Notes: a model not told the origin generated them from the letters alone. DNA of 17,016 nt from Bacillota bacterium (GCA_023399355.1 JAEWQC010000108.1:1-17016), one strand, 5' to 3'; counted from the stretch's first letter, positions 1-7,537 are shown. A program made the numbers and translations.

Positions 1-936
1 GGCGAGGCCTTTGGCAATGCGCCCGGCGTGGACAGCATGCTGCAGTTCCTGCAGGAATCCGGCATTGTGAGGCAGGTAGGCGAGGTGTGGCACTGGTCGG
101 CGGAGGATTTTCCCGCCAGTGAGATCAGCCTGCGCAGCGCAATGACGGAGAATTTTCTCATCATGGACGTCACTGACCCGGCCCATGTGCGCGTGGTCGG
201 CGAAATGGACCGTTTTACCGTGCCCATGCTGCTGCACGAAAACGCCATTTATCTGCACGAGGGCGTGCAGTACCAGGTGGAGAAGCTGGATTTCGACGAT
301 AAGAAAGCTTATGTGAGAAGGGTAAATGTCGACTACTACACGGATGCCAATCTGGCTGTGGATTTGAAGGTCATTGACGTTTTCCGCGAGGATGCGAGCA
401 AGCCGGTACAAAGAAGCAGCGGGGAAGTATCAGTCAGCTCGCTTGTTACGATGTTTAAAAAAATCAAACTGCATACGCATGAAAATATCGGTTCAGGTCC
501 GGTCACGCTGCCTGAATTGGAAATGCATACAACGGCTTATTGGGTGAGCCTGCCCGAGGATATTCCGGGTATGTCGCAATCGGATATGCAAAATGGACTC
601 CTTGGTATTTCAAATGTGCTGGCGAATGCATCACCCATTTATTTAATGTGTGATCCGGGAGATATCAGGGTCGTTCACCAGGTGCGTTCTACTTTCACCC
701 AAAGGCCGACGGTCTATATCTATGACAGTTATCCCGGAGGTGTTGGATTCAGTGACAAGCTTTACGAACTGCACGAGGAGCTTTTCAGCACTGCCGCCGC
801 TATGGTAAGGCAGTGCAGCTGCGAGTCGGGTTGCCCGTCCTGTGTCGGTCCGTTGAACGAATTCACCGGGACAGGCAGTCCGAAGGAACTGACGCTGAAA
901 CTGATAGAAATGATTTTGGCACAACGCCGGCCTTGA
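1..936 (+). CDS. mrfA: MrfA-type DNA repair helicase, C-terminal part (5' end outside window)
   Basis: The reading frame is open from the first base, so the gene begins upstream; only about 311 C-terminal residues are present and the helicase motor motifs are not visible. What is visible is the carboxy-terminal region typical of the YprA/MrfA family (DUF1998/MZB), ending in a zinc-type cluster C-x-C-x3-C-x2-C (residues CSCESGCPSC, about 811-843). In Bacillus subtilis MrfA is a DEAD/DEAH-box helicase that works with the exonuclease MrfB in repair of mitomycin C damage, and these cysteines belong to its metal-binding domain. The next gene is an MrfB homologue, which strongly supports the call. 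The first 300 or so bases are clearly more GC-rich (roughly 60%, high third-position GC) than the rest of the gene. A GTG at 28 is an internal codon, not a start. Family assignment is confident; activity cannot be judged from this fragment. Confidence 0.88.
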   Translation, partial: GEAFGNAPGVDSMLQFLQESGIVRQVGEVWHWSAEDFPASEISLRSAMTENFLIMDVTDPAHVRVVGEMDRFTVPMLLHENAIYLHEGVQYQVEKLDFDDKKAYVRRVNVDYYTDANLAVDLKVIDVFREDASKPVQRSSGEVSVSSLVTMFKKIKLHTHENIGSGPVTLPELEMHTTAYWVSLPEDIPGMSQSDMQNGLLGISNVLANASPIYLMCDPGDIRVVHQVRSTFTQRPTVYIYDSYPGGVGFSDKLYELHEELFSTAAAMVRQCSCESGCPSCVGPLNEFTGTGSPKELTLKLIEMILAQRRP

Positions 937-1082
937 GCTCCAACGTTGCTGTCGAAGGTACGATACCGGACCGGAAAGAAGCAGATGCGGGATGGAACCT
1001 ATGAACTGAAAAAATATTTCAATGCTGACCTTTGGCAGCATCATCTGCCCGTCCATGCATCCAAATCACTGCTTTTTTAACT

Positions 1083-1112
1083 TGTGGTACATTTGGGCCT
1101 GTTGTTTATATT
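1083..1112 (+). promoter_or_regulatory. Possible sigma-A promoter for mrfB
   Basis: TTGTGG (1083-1088) and TATATT (1107-1112) are separated by 18 bases. The -10 matches five of six consensus bases, the -35 only three. Transcription would begin near 1119 and leave a leader of about 18 bases with an AGGG ribosome site before the ATG at 1137. It would explain how mrfB is expressed despite the 200-base gap after mrfA. No convincing terminator is seen in 937-1136, so read-through from mrfA is also possible. Confidence 0.35.
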
Positions 1113-1136
1113 ACAGGAAGGCAAATAGGGATTCTT

Positions 1137-2369
1137 ATGGATATAAGAAGCAAACTTGGATTGTACAAGGAGAATATGGAAGGGTCGGTACCTGCACCTT
1201 CACGTGTACACGATACAGGGTCGGATATTCAGGACCTTGTGCCGGGAATGGTTCAGTGCAATGAAAACGGCAGCTGCTATGTCATTGAGAACCGTTATCC
1301 CTTATCCTGGCTTCATGGTGGAATCAGCCTCGGCGATACGGCGGCGATCGGAAGCGACATCACTGCTTCGCTTGGCGGACCGGATTGCGCGGCGTTGCAG
1401 ACGGACAAGCTGATCTATATGGATACCGAAACCACCGGTTTGTCGGGAGGAGCCGGAACGGTCGCATTTTTGGTTGGTGTAGGTTATTTTGAGGATGGGG
1501 CTTATATTATCAGGCAATATTTCATGAGGGATTATGATGATGAATCGGCTATGCTGACAGAATTACAGGAGCTCTTCCAAAGGTTTCAGGGTTTTGTAAC
1601 ATTCAATGGCAAGGCGTTCGATATCAACCTGCTTCTGGGAAGATTCATCTCAAACAGACTAAAGCCGTTGTTCAGGGATAAGCCCAACCTGGATCTGCTG
1701 TATCCGTCCCGGAAGGTTTGGGGATTGAAGCTTGAAAACTGCAGATTGGGTTCACTGGAGGAGAACATCCTTGGTGAGTTCAGAAGTGATGACATTCCAG
1801 GTGCAATGATACCGTCCGTTTATTTCAGATACCTTGAAGACAGGGATGCCTCCGAAATTAAAAGAGTTATCCGGCATAACGAACTGGATATCCTTTCAAT
1901 GGTCGCTTTACTGGGTAAACTTTCCGTGATGCTGCAGAACCCGTTTTCAAATACAGATATGGGATATGAATTGCTTGGCCTCGGCAAGCTTTTCGAAGCA
2001 TCGGGCAAGACCGGAAATATGCTTGAATGCCTGGAGGCATGTACCGGTTCGGAGGAATATGTTATTCGTTCACAGGCCATCAGGCGGCTTACGGATGTTT
2101 ATAAGAGGAACGGCAGTTATGACAGGGCACTTGAACATTGGAATGCAATGGAATCCAGAAATACAGGGTTTGAATTGTTCCATCTGATTGAAATGGCCAA
2201 GTATTATGAACATAAAATGAAGGATATGGAGTTTGCACTGGTTTTAGTTGAGAAGGCCGTGCAAAACTGTCTGCGGGCGGGACTGAAAGGCAGCAGACAG
2301 TTTGAAGAACTTGAGAAAAGAAGGGGTCGGCTCAGGAAAAAACTGGCGCTGTCGAAACAATCTCTATGA
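1137..2369 (+). CDS. mrfB: MrfB-type DEDDh 3'-5' exonuclease
   Basis: A 410-residue protein, close to the length of Bacillus subtilis MrfB (YprB). It has a DnaQ-like RNase H-fold exonuclease domain at about residues 90-265. Visible catalytic motifs are D96-T-E98 (MDTETTG), D162 in FNGKAFD, and H247 with D251 in HNELD, giving a complete DEDDh set. The C-terminal part (about 270-410) is helical with TPR-like character (GLGKLFEASG, RALEHWNAME). In Bacillus, MrfB acts with the helicase MrfA, encoded just upstream here, in repair of mitomycin-type DNA damage. I chose the ATG at 1137 because ATAGGG lies six bases before it and the length then fits the family; a longer frame from a TTG at 1032 adds 35 residues that do not look coding. 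The 3' end overlaps the convergent c-di-GMP gene by 38 bases. Confidence 0.88.
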   Translation: MDIRSKLGLYKENMEGSVPAPSRVHDTGSDIQDLVPGMVQCNENGSCYVIENRYPLSWLHGGISLGDTAAIGSDITASLGGPDCAALQTDKLIYMDTETTGLSGGAGTVAFLVGVGYFEDGAYIIRQYFMRDYDDESAMLTELQELFQRFQGFVTFNGKAFDINLLLGRFISNRLKPLFRDKPNLDLLYPSRKVWGLKLENCRLGSLEENILGEFRSDDIPGAMIPSVYFRYLEDRDASEIKRVIRHNELDILSMVALLGKLSVMLQNPFSNTDMGYELLGLGKLFEASGKTGNMLECLEACTGSEEYVIRSQAIRRLTDVYKRNGSYDRALEHWNAMESRNTGFELFHLIEMAKYYEHKMKDMEFALVLVEKAVQNCLRAGLKGSRQFEELEKRRGRLRKKLALSKQSL

Positions 2370-5076
2370 ACTTTTCTGAAATAGATGGATCGAATTGTTT
2401 TCCGGAGCATCTCCTGATCTCCAGAATGGCCTCCTCTTTGCTAATACCCTTGTGATAGGGTCTGTCATTGGTCATTGCATCAAAGGCATCAATAATGCCC
2501 AGTATCCTGCATTCCAGCGGTATTTCCTCTCCCTGAAGCAAATCAGGATAGCCCCCGCCGTTCCAGTGCTCATGATGATGCAGTATCAAAGGAGCTATTG
2601 TAACTAATTCCTTTGAACGGCTTGCGATGTTATAGCCGATTTTTACATGCTGCTTCATTCGTTCATATTCTTTTGCCGTAAGGCGGCCGGGTTTGTTCAG
2701 GATCTCGTCAGGTATGCCTATTTTCCCAAGGTCATGCACTTTGGACAACAGAATGAGATTCCTTTTCTGGGTGTCATGAAGATCCAGCGCATTTCCCATA
2801 AGCTGGCAAATTTCTACAAGCCTCTCGACATGGCCCTGTGAAACGTAATCTCTTTCGGAAAGCGCAGTGAGAAGCATATCTATGACCTTGCTTTTTTCAC
2901 TGGAGGATTGACTTATTTTATAGCGGTACATGTCATCATCAGCACGCCTGTAAATATTGTAGATATCATCATGATCCTCCTCACAGGACGTAGCCACACC
3001 TGTGGACATGCTTATGGGGACAACCGGATTTTGCCTGTTTACCTCTTCCGTTGTCTTGACGATCTGCTCGGTTTTTTCCTGCGCAATGTTGTAGCTGGTA
3101 TTCGGAAGGATAATACAGAATTCGTCTCCCCCGACTCTTGATATAATTGCATTTGTCGAATTGAACACGCTTGAAATGATTTCTGCGACTTTTTTAAGAA
3201 GCTCATCTCCGACATTATGACCAAAGGTATCATTTGTTATTTTAAGACCATCTATGTCGATTGCAATGATGCTTAATGGTTTTATCTCCGACAACATTCC
3301 GGACATTTTGAGCATGACGTCTTCAAAATAGGTTCTGTTGAAAACGCCCGTCATGCCGTCCGTATATGCCTGCTGCCTTATTGTCTCTTCTGCGTTCTTC
3401 ATCCCTGTCACATCGGAGAAAATGATGCCCAGATAGTTCTTTTTGGGATAGAAGGCTGAAAGCCGGTACCACTGGGAGCTGAGGCATATGGGATCATTGG
3501 AGCCGCTAAGCTCGGCAGTCGCTGCTGCCTCATTTTTAGCTTCGTTAAGACTGAAGTTCAAAGTTTCTATTTCCGGAAAAATGGAAAACATATTCATGCC
3601 AATGACCTTGCTTTTTTCCAGGCCGGTCTTTTCGACGAAAGAATTATTGGCCTCAAGAATGATGCATTTGCTGATTCGGCCATTTGGATCGAATTCCAAT
3701 TTATTATAGGCAAAGCCATCGGACATGTTTGTGAAAAGGGTCTTATAATTGGTTTCGTTTTCAATAGAGTTTATTTCCATACCTTCATAAATCTGTTTTA
3801 ACGATTCTCCGGCATTAATCAGCAGGACAAACAAAAAATACAACATGCCGATATAACTAATCCTTACCGTATTAAGCAACGGCATCGTATCATAAAACAT
3901 GATGAAGGTATCGTATAGTCCGGTCAATCCAAGTACAAGCAGTCCGGAAATAAACAAAAGAGCACCTTTTATGCCGTTCTTGGCAGCCTTTATAATGGTG
4001 TATGCCATAAAAAGAAGAGTGATCGGAAGCAGGACATGTAAAACTTTATCAAAGTACAGGGAGGATATCAGACCTGTCATATCACAGGTGAATGCGACTA
4101 ATGCCAGCAGCGCATGTGATATCCAGAGAATACGAAGAATGATCCGATGCTTGTCTGTCCGGCTTGTAAAGGCATGCTCAATATAGATCAACAACCAGAT
4201 CGGCATGATAAAAATGAAAAAATTCGCCGCATAGATGTTGGATATTGGTATATGAAGATAAAGAGATGGAATACGGCTCTCCGATATATACCATCCGCCG
4301 ATGAAAGCGGAACTCAAGCCCAGATAGGTGATGTCCCTCCACATTCGTGAGCCAAATAAAGCAAGAATTAGAATTGCTGCACCGACCAGCAGGAAAAAGC
4401 ATCCGAAAACAATGCTCATAAAATTTTCCCTGAAGATATCCAGGATATGTGAACTCATATTACCAAGAGCAATTTCTGTAAGAAAACCGGTATAATGCGG
4501 AAACGGCGTGTGGAGTCTGAAATAGATTGTCTTGCCGGCATAGTCCTCCGGCAGTTCTACAAAATGCCAATCACTTCCGGGTGTCCTGACTTTTTCGAAA
4601 GGGTCATATTTTCCATAACTATAGATCAACTGATCTTCCAGATATACTTCAATGGTCTGCTGAGGCGCCTTGAATCTAAAAACGGCATTTTCAATTTTCC
4701 CTTGAGGCAGAGTAGTTTTTATCCAAATGGCTTTCAGCTTTTCTGTATTTTCCGGTCTGCCAGGGAATTGGAAGCCGATCCAGCCATCTTTTGAAGAATC
4801 TTTTTTCAACCACTGGAAATGACCGCAGCTGTCCAAAGGTGAATCACCCCAATGAAATTGCCAGTTAGAGTTGATTTTTATAATATTTTGTTGAAGAATT
4901 GCATTGTTCTTTAGAGTAATTGAATGATCCAATTTTAATGAAAACATCCAAAAGATCGCAATGTATGTCATTATGGCAATAGAAATTGCAGCATATACAT
5001 AAGTTCTTTTCCTCTGTATCATTAAAGCCCCCGTATTGATAGCTGAATATTTAATCTTTTGTAGCAGATACCTCAT
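2332..5076 (-). CDS. 7TM-sensor PAS-GGDEF-HD-GYP c-di-GMP enzyme
   Basis: A 914-residue membrane signalling protein that probably both makes and breaks cyclic di-GMP. Order: membrane anchor (about 27-46); extracytoplasmic beta-rich domain (about 50-210) resembling 7TMR-DISM extracellular domains; seven predicted membrane helices (about 214-420); PAS (about 440-560); GGDEF (about 565-720); HD-GYP (about 730-905). The diguanylate cyclase signature is intact (RVGGDEF, 647-653). The inhibitory I-site RxxD is replaced by STNA (640-643), so product feedback is probably absent. The phosphodiesterase motifs are also intact: HDLGKIGIPD (781-790) and HHEHWNGGGYP (834-844). The ATG at 5076 lacks a good ribosome site; a second ATG at 5022 (896 residues) follows GGGGG by five bases and places the anchor at the N-terminus, so it may be the true start. 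The gene is divergent from the flippase gene. Ligand and net activity are unknown. Confidence 0.9.
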   Translation of the reverse strand: MRYLLQKIKYSAINTGALMIQRKRTYVYAAISIAIMTYIAIFWMFSLKLDHSITLKNNAILQQNIIKINSNWQFHWGDSPLDSCGHFQWLKKDSSKDGWIGFQFPGRPENTEKLKAIWIKTTLPQGKIENAVFRFKAPQQTIEVYLEDQLIYSYGKYDPFEKVRTPGSDWHFVELPEDYAGKTIYFRLHTPFPHYTGFLTEIALGNMSSHILDIFRENFMSIVFGCFFLLVGAAILILALFGSRMWRDITYLGLSSAFIGGWYISESRIPSLYLHIPISNIYAANFFIFIMPIWLLIYIEHAFTSRTDKHRIILRILWISHALLALVAFTCDMTGLISSLYFDKVLHVLLPITLLFMAYTIIKAAKNGIKGALLFISGLLVLGLTGLYDTFIMFYDTMPLLNTVRISYIGMLYFLFVLLINAGESLKQIYEGMEINSIENETNYKTLFTNMSDGFAYNKLEFDPNGRISKCIILEANNSFVEKTGLEKSKVIGMNMFSIFPEIETLNFSLNEAKNEAAATAELSGSNDPICLSSQWYRLSAFYPKKNYLGIIFSDVTGMKNAEETIRQQAYTDGMTGVFNRTYFEDVMLKMSGMLSEIKPLSIIAIDIDGLKITNDTFGHNVGDELLKKVAEIISSVFNSTNAIISRVGGDEFCIILPNTSYNIAQEKTEQIVKTTEEVNRQNPVVPISMSTGVATSCEEDHDDIYNIYRRADDDMYRYKISQSSSEKSKVIDMLLTALSERDYVSQGHVERLVEICQLMGNALDLHDTQKRNLILLSKVHDLGKIGIPDEILNKPGRLTAKEYERMKQHVKIGYNIASRSKELVTIAPLILHHHEHWNGGGYPDLLQGEEIPLECRILGIIDAFDAMTNDRPYHKGISKEEAILEIRRCSGKQFDPSISEKFIEIVSTAPVFS

Positions 5077-5187
5077 TCATCAGCAATTTAATAATACCAG
5101 TAACTTACCAAAAAATAAAGCATATAAATAAAAACTTGAAATACAGATTAACAGTTGGATTTCATAGATTGTGATTGGAGCAGGGAT
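5077..5187. other. Divergent intergenic region, no firm promoter
   Basis: This AT-rich stretch separates the start of the c-di-GMP gene (minus) from the flippase gene (plus) and should hold promoters for both. I see only weak candidates: TTGAAA at 5136-5141 on the plus strand has no good -10 at standard spacing, and TTTATATG-like boxes on the minus strand lack a clear -35. A sporulation sigma factor for the flippase gene is possible but I could not assign matching boxes. Confidence 0.3.
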
Positions 5188-6729
5188 GTGCGCAGATCTT
5201 TTGTAAGCGGAGCCATTATCCTGATGGCTGCCGGACTGATTGCCAGGCTGTTTGGTTTTGCATACAGGATATACTTGTCGAATTTGGCGGGGGCTGAAGG
5301 CATGGGATTATTTCAGTTGGTTACGCCGGTTTATGCGACAGTTGTACTGACAATTACTGCCGGGATATCGATTGCTGTCTCAAAAATGGTTGCAGAGCAA
5401 CAAGCAAGGAAGCAGCCTGTCAATTCAAGCAGAATTACAGTGTGTGCACTTGTGATGGTATTGGCAGCGGGCATACTTGTTTCACTGCTGATATTTTTGA
5501 ATAGTACTCTTATTAGCGGTAGAATACTGGGCGATTCCAGAACCCATACCGCCCTGCTGCTGCTTGTGCCTTGCCTGCCTGCGATTGTTGCGGCAGCAGC
5601 TTTAAAAGGCTATTTTTATGGTATCCAGCAGGTAATGCCGACAGCGATATCACAAATAGTGGAACAGATTGTAAAAATGGGCTTTATCCTGCTTCTAAGC
5701 TCGAGTATCATGGTCAGAGGGCCGGAATATGCGTGTGCATTTGCTATTTTAGCAGCAGGTATTGGGGAGATTGCCAATCTGATTGTTCTTGCAGTGTTCT
5801 ATACCTTGAAAAGCAAACACTCCTCTGCTCGTAAAGTGGTTGGCAAACCAATGCGCAAACGGCTTATAATCAAGGAGCTTTTAAAAGAATCCCTTCCGGT
5901 TTCAGCTAACAGGCTGGTTGTCTCTATACTTTCAGCAGCCGAATATATCCTGATCCCTGCAATGCTTGTGGCGGGAGGACTGCAATATAAGAGCAGCATG
6001 GAGCTGTTCGGCCGGCTTGCCGGTATGGCACTGCCTCTGATTATGTTTCCGTCTCTGGTTACAAACTCCCTGGCAACCACTCTGGTACCTGCGATTTCAG
6101 AGTCTGTATCACTTAATAATTATAAAGCCGTTAACTACAGGATTTCGAAGTCCATACAGGCAACGTTCATCATGGGGATCATTTTCACCGCTATTTTCAT
6201 CAGTTATCCAAATGAGATCAGTGCGTTGGTCTACAAACATGAGAAGATTGGAGACCTTTTGTATCTTCTTTCCTTCTCCTGTATCTTTATTTATCTCCAG
6301 CAGACACTGATGGGTGTTTTGAATGGACTGGGCAGACAAGGCATCCTCCTCAGAAATTCCGTAATCGGCTCTTTGCTGAGAATATGCGCAGTTTACTTTC
6401 TGATTCCGTCCTTTGGAATCAATTTTTATATAGTGGGACTTGGCGCGAGCTTTATGCTTACCTCCATCCTGAATCTACATGCGATAAATAAAATTACCGG
6501 GCTGGTGCTGGACCTCAGGGATTGGTTGATCAAACCCGGCCTTGTCGGTATAGTTATGGTGGTGGTTGGAAGGTATGTATTATATTTTTTTCAGATTTTA
6601 GGATTAAGTTCGGGAATGACACTATTGATAACTTTAGCTGCAAATGTAGTGATTGCAGTATTTCTCATGCTTCTGGCCGGTGTCTTGAAAATGGGTGAAT
6701 TGCTTAAAATAGCAGGGCTGAAAAGATAA
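5188..6729 (+). CDS. spoVB: SpoVB/MurJ-type lipid-linked sugar flippase
   Basis: A polytopic membrane protein of the MATE-like/MOP exporter superfamily (polysaccharide biosynthesis type), 513 residues with about 12-14 hydrophobic segments. The N-terminus (SFVSGAIILMAAGLIARLFGF, read in two parts) matches the start of stage V sporulation protein B, which in Bacillus is needed for spore cortex synthesis and is related to the lipid II flippase MurJ. Such proteins move undecaprenyl-linked sugar precursors across the cytoplasmic membrane. I chose the GTG at 5188 because GGAG lies seven bases upstream (5177-5180) and it leaves the N-terminus as in the family; a TTG at 5155 would add 11 residues. 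Clostridia carry several paralogues, so the exact member (SpoVB, YkvU, YtgP) is not certain. It stands apart from the polysaccharide operon further right, which has its own Wzx-like flippase. Confidence 0.8.
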   Translation: MRRSFVSGAIILMAAGLIARLFGFAYRIYLSNLAGAEGMGLFQLVTPVYATVVLTITAGISIAVSKMVAEQQARKQPVNSSRITVCALVMVLAAGILVSLLIFLNSTLISGRILGDSRTHTALLLLVPCLPAIVAAAALKGYFYGIQQVMPTAISQIVEQIVKMGFILLLSSSIMVRGPEYACAFAILAAGIGEIANLIVLAVFYTLKSKHSSARKVVGKPMRKRLIIKELLKESLPVSANRLVVSILSAAEYILIPAMLVAGGLQYKSSMELFGRLAGMALPLIMFPSLVTNSLATTLVPAISESVSLNNYKAVNYRISKSIQATFIMGIIFTAIFISYPNEISALVYKHEKIGDLLYLLSFSCIFIYLQQTLMGVLNGLGRQGILLRNSVIGSLLRICAVYFLIPSFGINFYIVGLGASFMLTSILNLHAINKITGLVLDLRDWLIKPGLVGIVMVVVGRYVLYFFQILGLSSGMTLLITLAANVVIAVFLMLLAGVLKMGELLKIAGLKR

Positions 6730-6796
6730 CGGAATATCAAGAAAGAATAAGATTCAGAGAGACAAATTCAAATAATCGAGCATGTAGTGCTCCAAT

Positions 6797-6813
6797 GGTC
6801 AAAGATAGTCAAA
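6797..6813 (+). promoter_or_regulatory. CtsR operator, upstream box
   Basis: GGTCAAA-GAT-AGTCAAA is a perfect match to the CtsR consensus, a direct repeat of (A/G)GTCAAA separated by NAN. CtsR is the repressor of class III heat-shock genes in Firmicutes. The box sits just upstream of the -35 of the hsp20 promoter. Confidence 0.85.
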
Positions 6814-6821
6814 ATCAAATT

Positions 6822-6851
6822 TTGATTCAAGCACATATACTGTGGTATAAA
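6822..6851 (+). promoter_or_regulatory. Sigma-A promoter of hsp20 (extended -10)
   Basis: TTGATT (6822-6827) and TATAAA (6846-6851) are 18 bases apart, and TGG immediately precedes the -10, giving an extended -10. Transcription would begin near 6858, leaving a leader of about 170 bases. The promoter lies between two CtsR boxes. The -35 is the right arm of a perfect 7-1-7 palindrome, AATCAAA-T-TTTGATT (6813-6827). Confidence 0.7.
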
Positions 6852-6861
6852 ATATATATAA

Positions 6862-6878
6862 GGTCAAAGAAAGTCAAA
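6862..6878 (+). promoter_or_regulatory. CtsR operator, downstream box
   Basis: GGTCAAA-GAA-AGTCAAA again fits the CtsR consensus exactly. It starts about 11 bases after the -10, so a bound repressor would cover the transcription start. The two boxes lie 65 bases apart, one on each side of the promoter. Confidence 0.85.
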
Positions 6879-6885
6879 GACAAAA

Positions 6886-6981
6886 AACTAAAGGATATTA
6901 AAGCCAAAGACAAATAAAGTCAATGGAATATAAAGTCAAAGGCAGACAAGGTTAAAGGCAAATAAAGTCAATGACATTTCA
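6886..6981 (+). repeat. Degenerate 16-bp tandem repeat in hsp20 leader
   Basis: Six consecutive 16-base units begin at 6886, 6902, 6918, 6934, 6950 and 6966, with consensus AGTCAAAGGCAAATAA. The first and last are the most divergent. Each unit starts with a sequence close to the CtsR half site AGTCAAA (AACTAAA, AGCCAAA, AGTCAAT, AGTCAAA, GGTTAAA, AGTCAAT). The 16-base period does not fit the 10-base spacing of a normal CtsR box. The array lies wholly in the predicted 5' untranslated leader, between the downstream CtsR box and the ribosome site. Confidence 0.75.
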
Positions 6982-7031
6982 GACCGAGAACGTATCATTA
7001 AACTAATTAAAATATTTTTGGAGGTGTTTTT

Positions 7032-7484
7032 ATGTTCGGACTTGTACCATTCAGCAGAAGGACCAATGAAATTGCAACAAGGAGTGACCCGTTTGATTTT
7101 GAAAGCATTTTTAACGACTTCTTCAGCGATTCGTTCGCACCTGCATTTTTTAGAGCAGGTCACCCGATGAGGGCAGATATTCGTGAAACAGAAAAAGAAT
7201 ATGTCCTCGAAGCCGATATGCCAGGCGTTAAAAAGGAAGACATCAGACTTGATCTCAGGGATGGCATACTGACAGTTGGTGTGGAACATAACGAGAATGT
7301 AGACGATACAAGAGAAAACTATATCCGTAAGGAAAGAAGATACGGTTCATACAGCAGAAGCTTCAGTGTAGATGGTGTTAAGCAGGAGAATATCACTGCA
7401 AAATACAACGATGGCGTTCTTACTGTGAACCTTCCGAAGACGGAGGAACAAAAACCAAAGACTCACAGAATTGACATCCAGTAA
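7032..7484 (+). CDS. hsp20: Hsp20/alpha-crystallin small heat-shock protein
   Basis: A 150-residue cytoplasmic holdase chaperone that binds unfolding proteins and prevents aggregation without ATP. The N-terminal arm has phenylalanine-rich stretches (FESIFNDFFSDSF). The alpha-crystallin domain runs from about residue 44 to 140 (MRADIRETEKEYVLEADMPG in its first strands) and includes the signature NDGVLTVNLPK. The C-terminal tail carries an I-x-I motif (RIDIQ) used in oligomer assembly. The start is firm: GGAGGTG (7020-7026) lies five bases before the ATG. Regulation is unusually legible: two perfect CtsR boxes flank the promoter, so heat or protein stress should derepress it. No clp gene or ctsR gene is in the window, so this looks like a single-gene member of the CtsR regulon. 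Confidence 0.95.
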   Translation: MFGLVPFSRRTNEIATRSDPFDFESIFNDFFSDSFAPAFFRAGHPMRADIRETEKEYVLEADMPGVKKEDIRLDLRDGILTVGVEHNENVDDTRENYIRKERRYGSYSRSFSVDGVKQENITAKYNDGVLTVNLPKTEEQKPKTHRIDIQ

Positions 7485-7510
7485 ATAAAACGTACGGCAA
7501 TCAGCCAAAC

Positions 7511-7537
7511 AGGAACAATTCACCGGCGAATTGACCT
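7511..7537. terminator. Inverted repeat between hsp20 and the convergent regulator gene
   Basis: CAATTC-ACCGGC-GAATTG (7516-7533) is a perfect 6-bp stem with a 6-base loop, and outer AGG/CCT bases (7511-7513 and 7535-7537) extend the pairing imperfectly. It lies between two converging genes, where a terminator is expected. There is no U-run on either strand, so it is at best a weak or factor-dependent terminator. Confidence 0.3.

Noticed and set aside
981..1048. GCAGATG and CATCTGC inverted repeat in the mrfA-mrfB gap
   Set aside because: Arms of seven bases with a 54-base loop are easily produced by chance, and no U-run follows.
643..1056. Minus-strand open frame of 137 codons over the end of mrfA
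   Set aside because: It lies antisense to a clearly conserved zinc motif, has no recognisable domain and reads as a shadow of the real gene.
1032..1136. TTG-started N-terminal extension of mrfB by 35 residues
   Set aside because: The extension does not look coding, has no ribosome site, and makes the protein longer than its family; the ATG at 1137 has a site and gives the expected length.
6778..6792. GAGCA-TGTAG-TGCTC hairpin after the SpoVB-type gene as a terminator
   Set aside because: Only five base pairs and no U-run; too weak to call a terminator.
6886..6981. Regularly spaced short repeats considered as a CRISPR array
   Set aside because: Units are 16 bases and contiguous with no spacers, and no cas gene is present; they fit a tandem repeat in a leader.
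6858..7031. Riboswitch or c-di-GMP aptamer in the long hsp20 leader
   Set aside because: The leader is purine- and A-rich with direct repeats and almost no stable pairing; no known aptamer core is visible.
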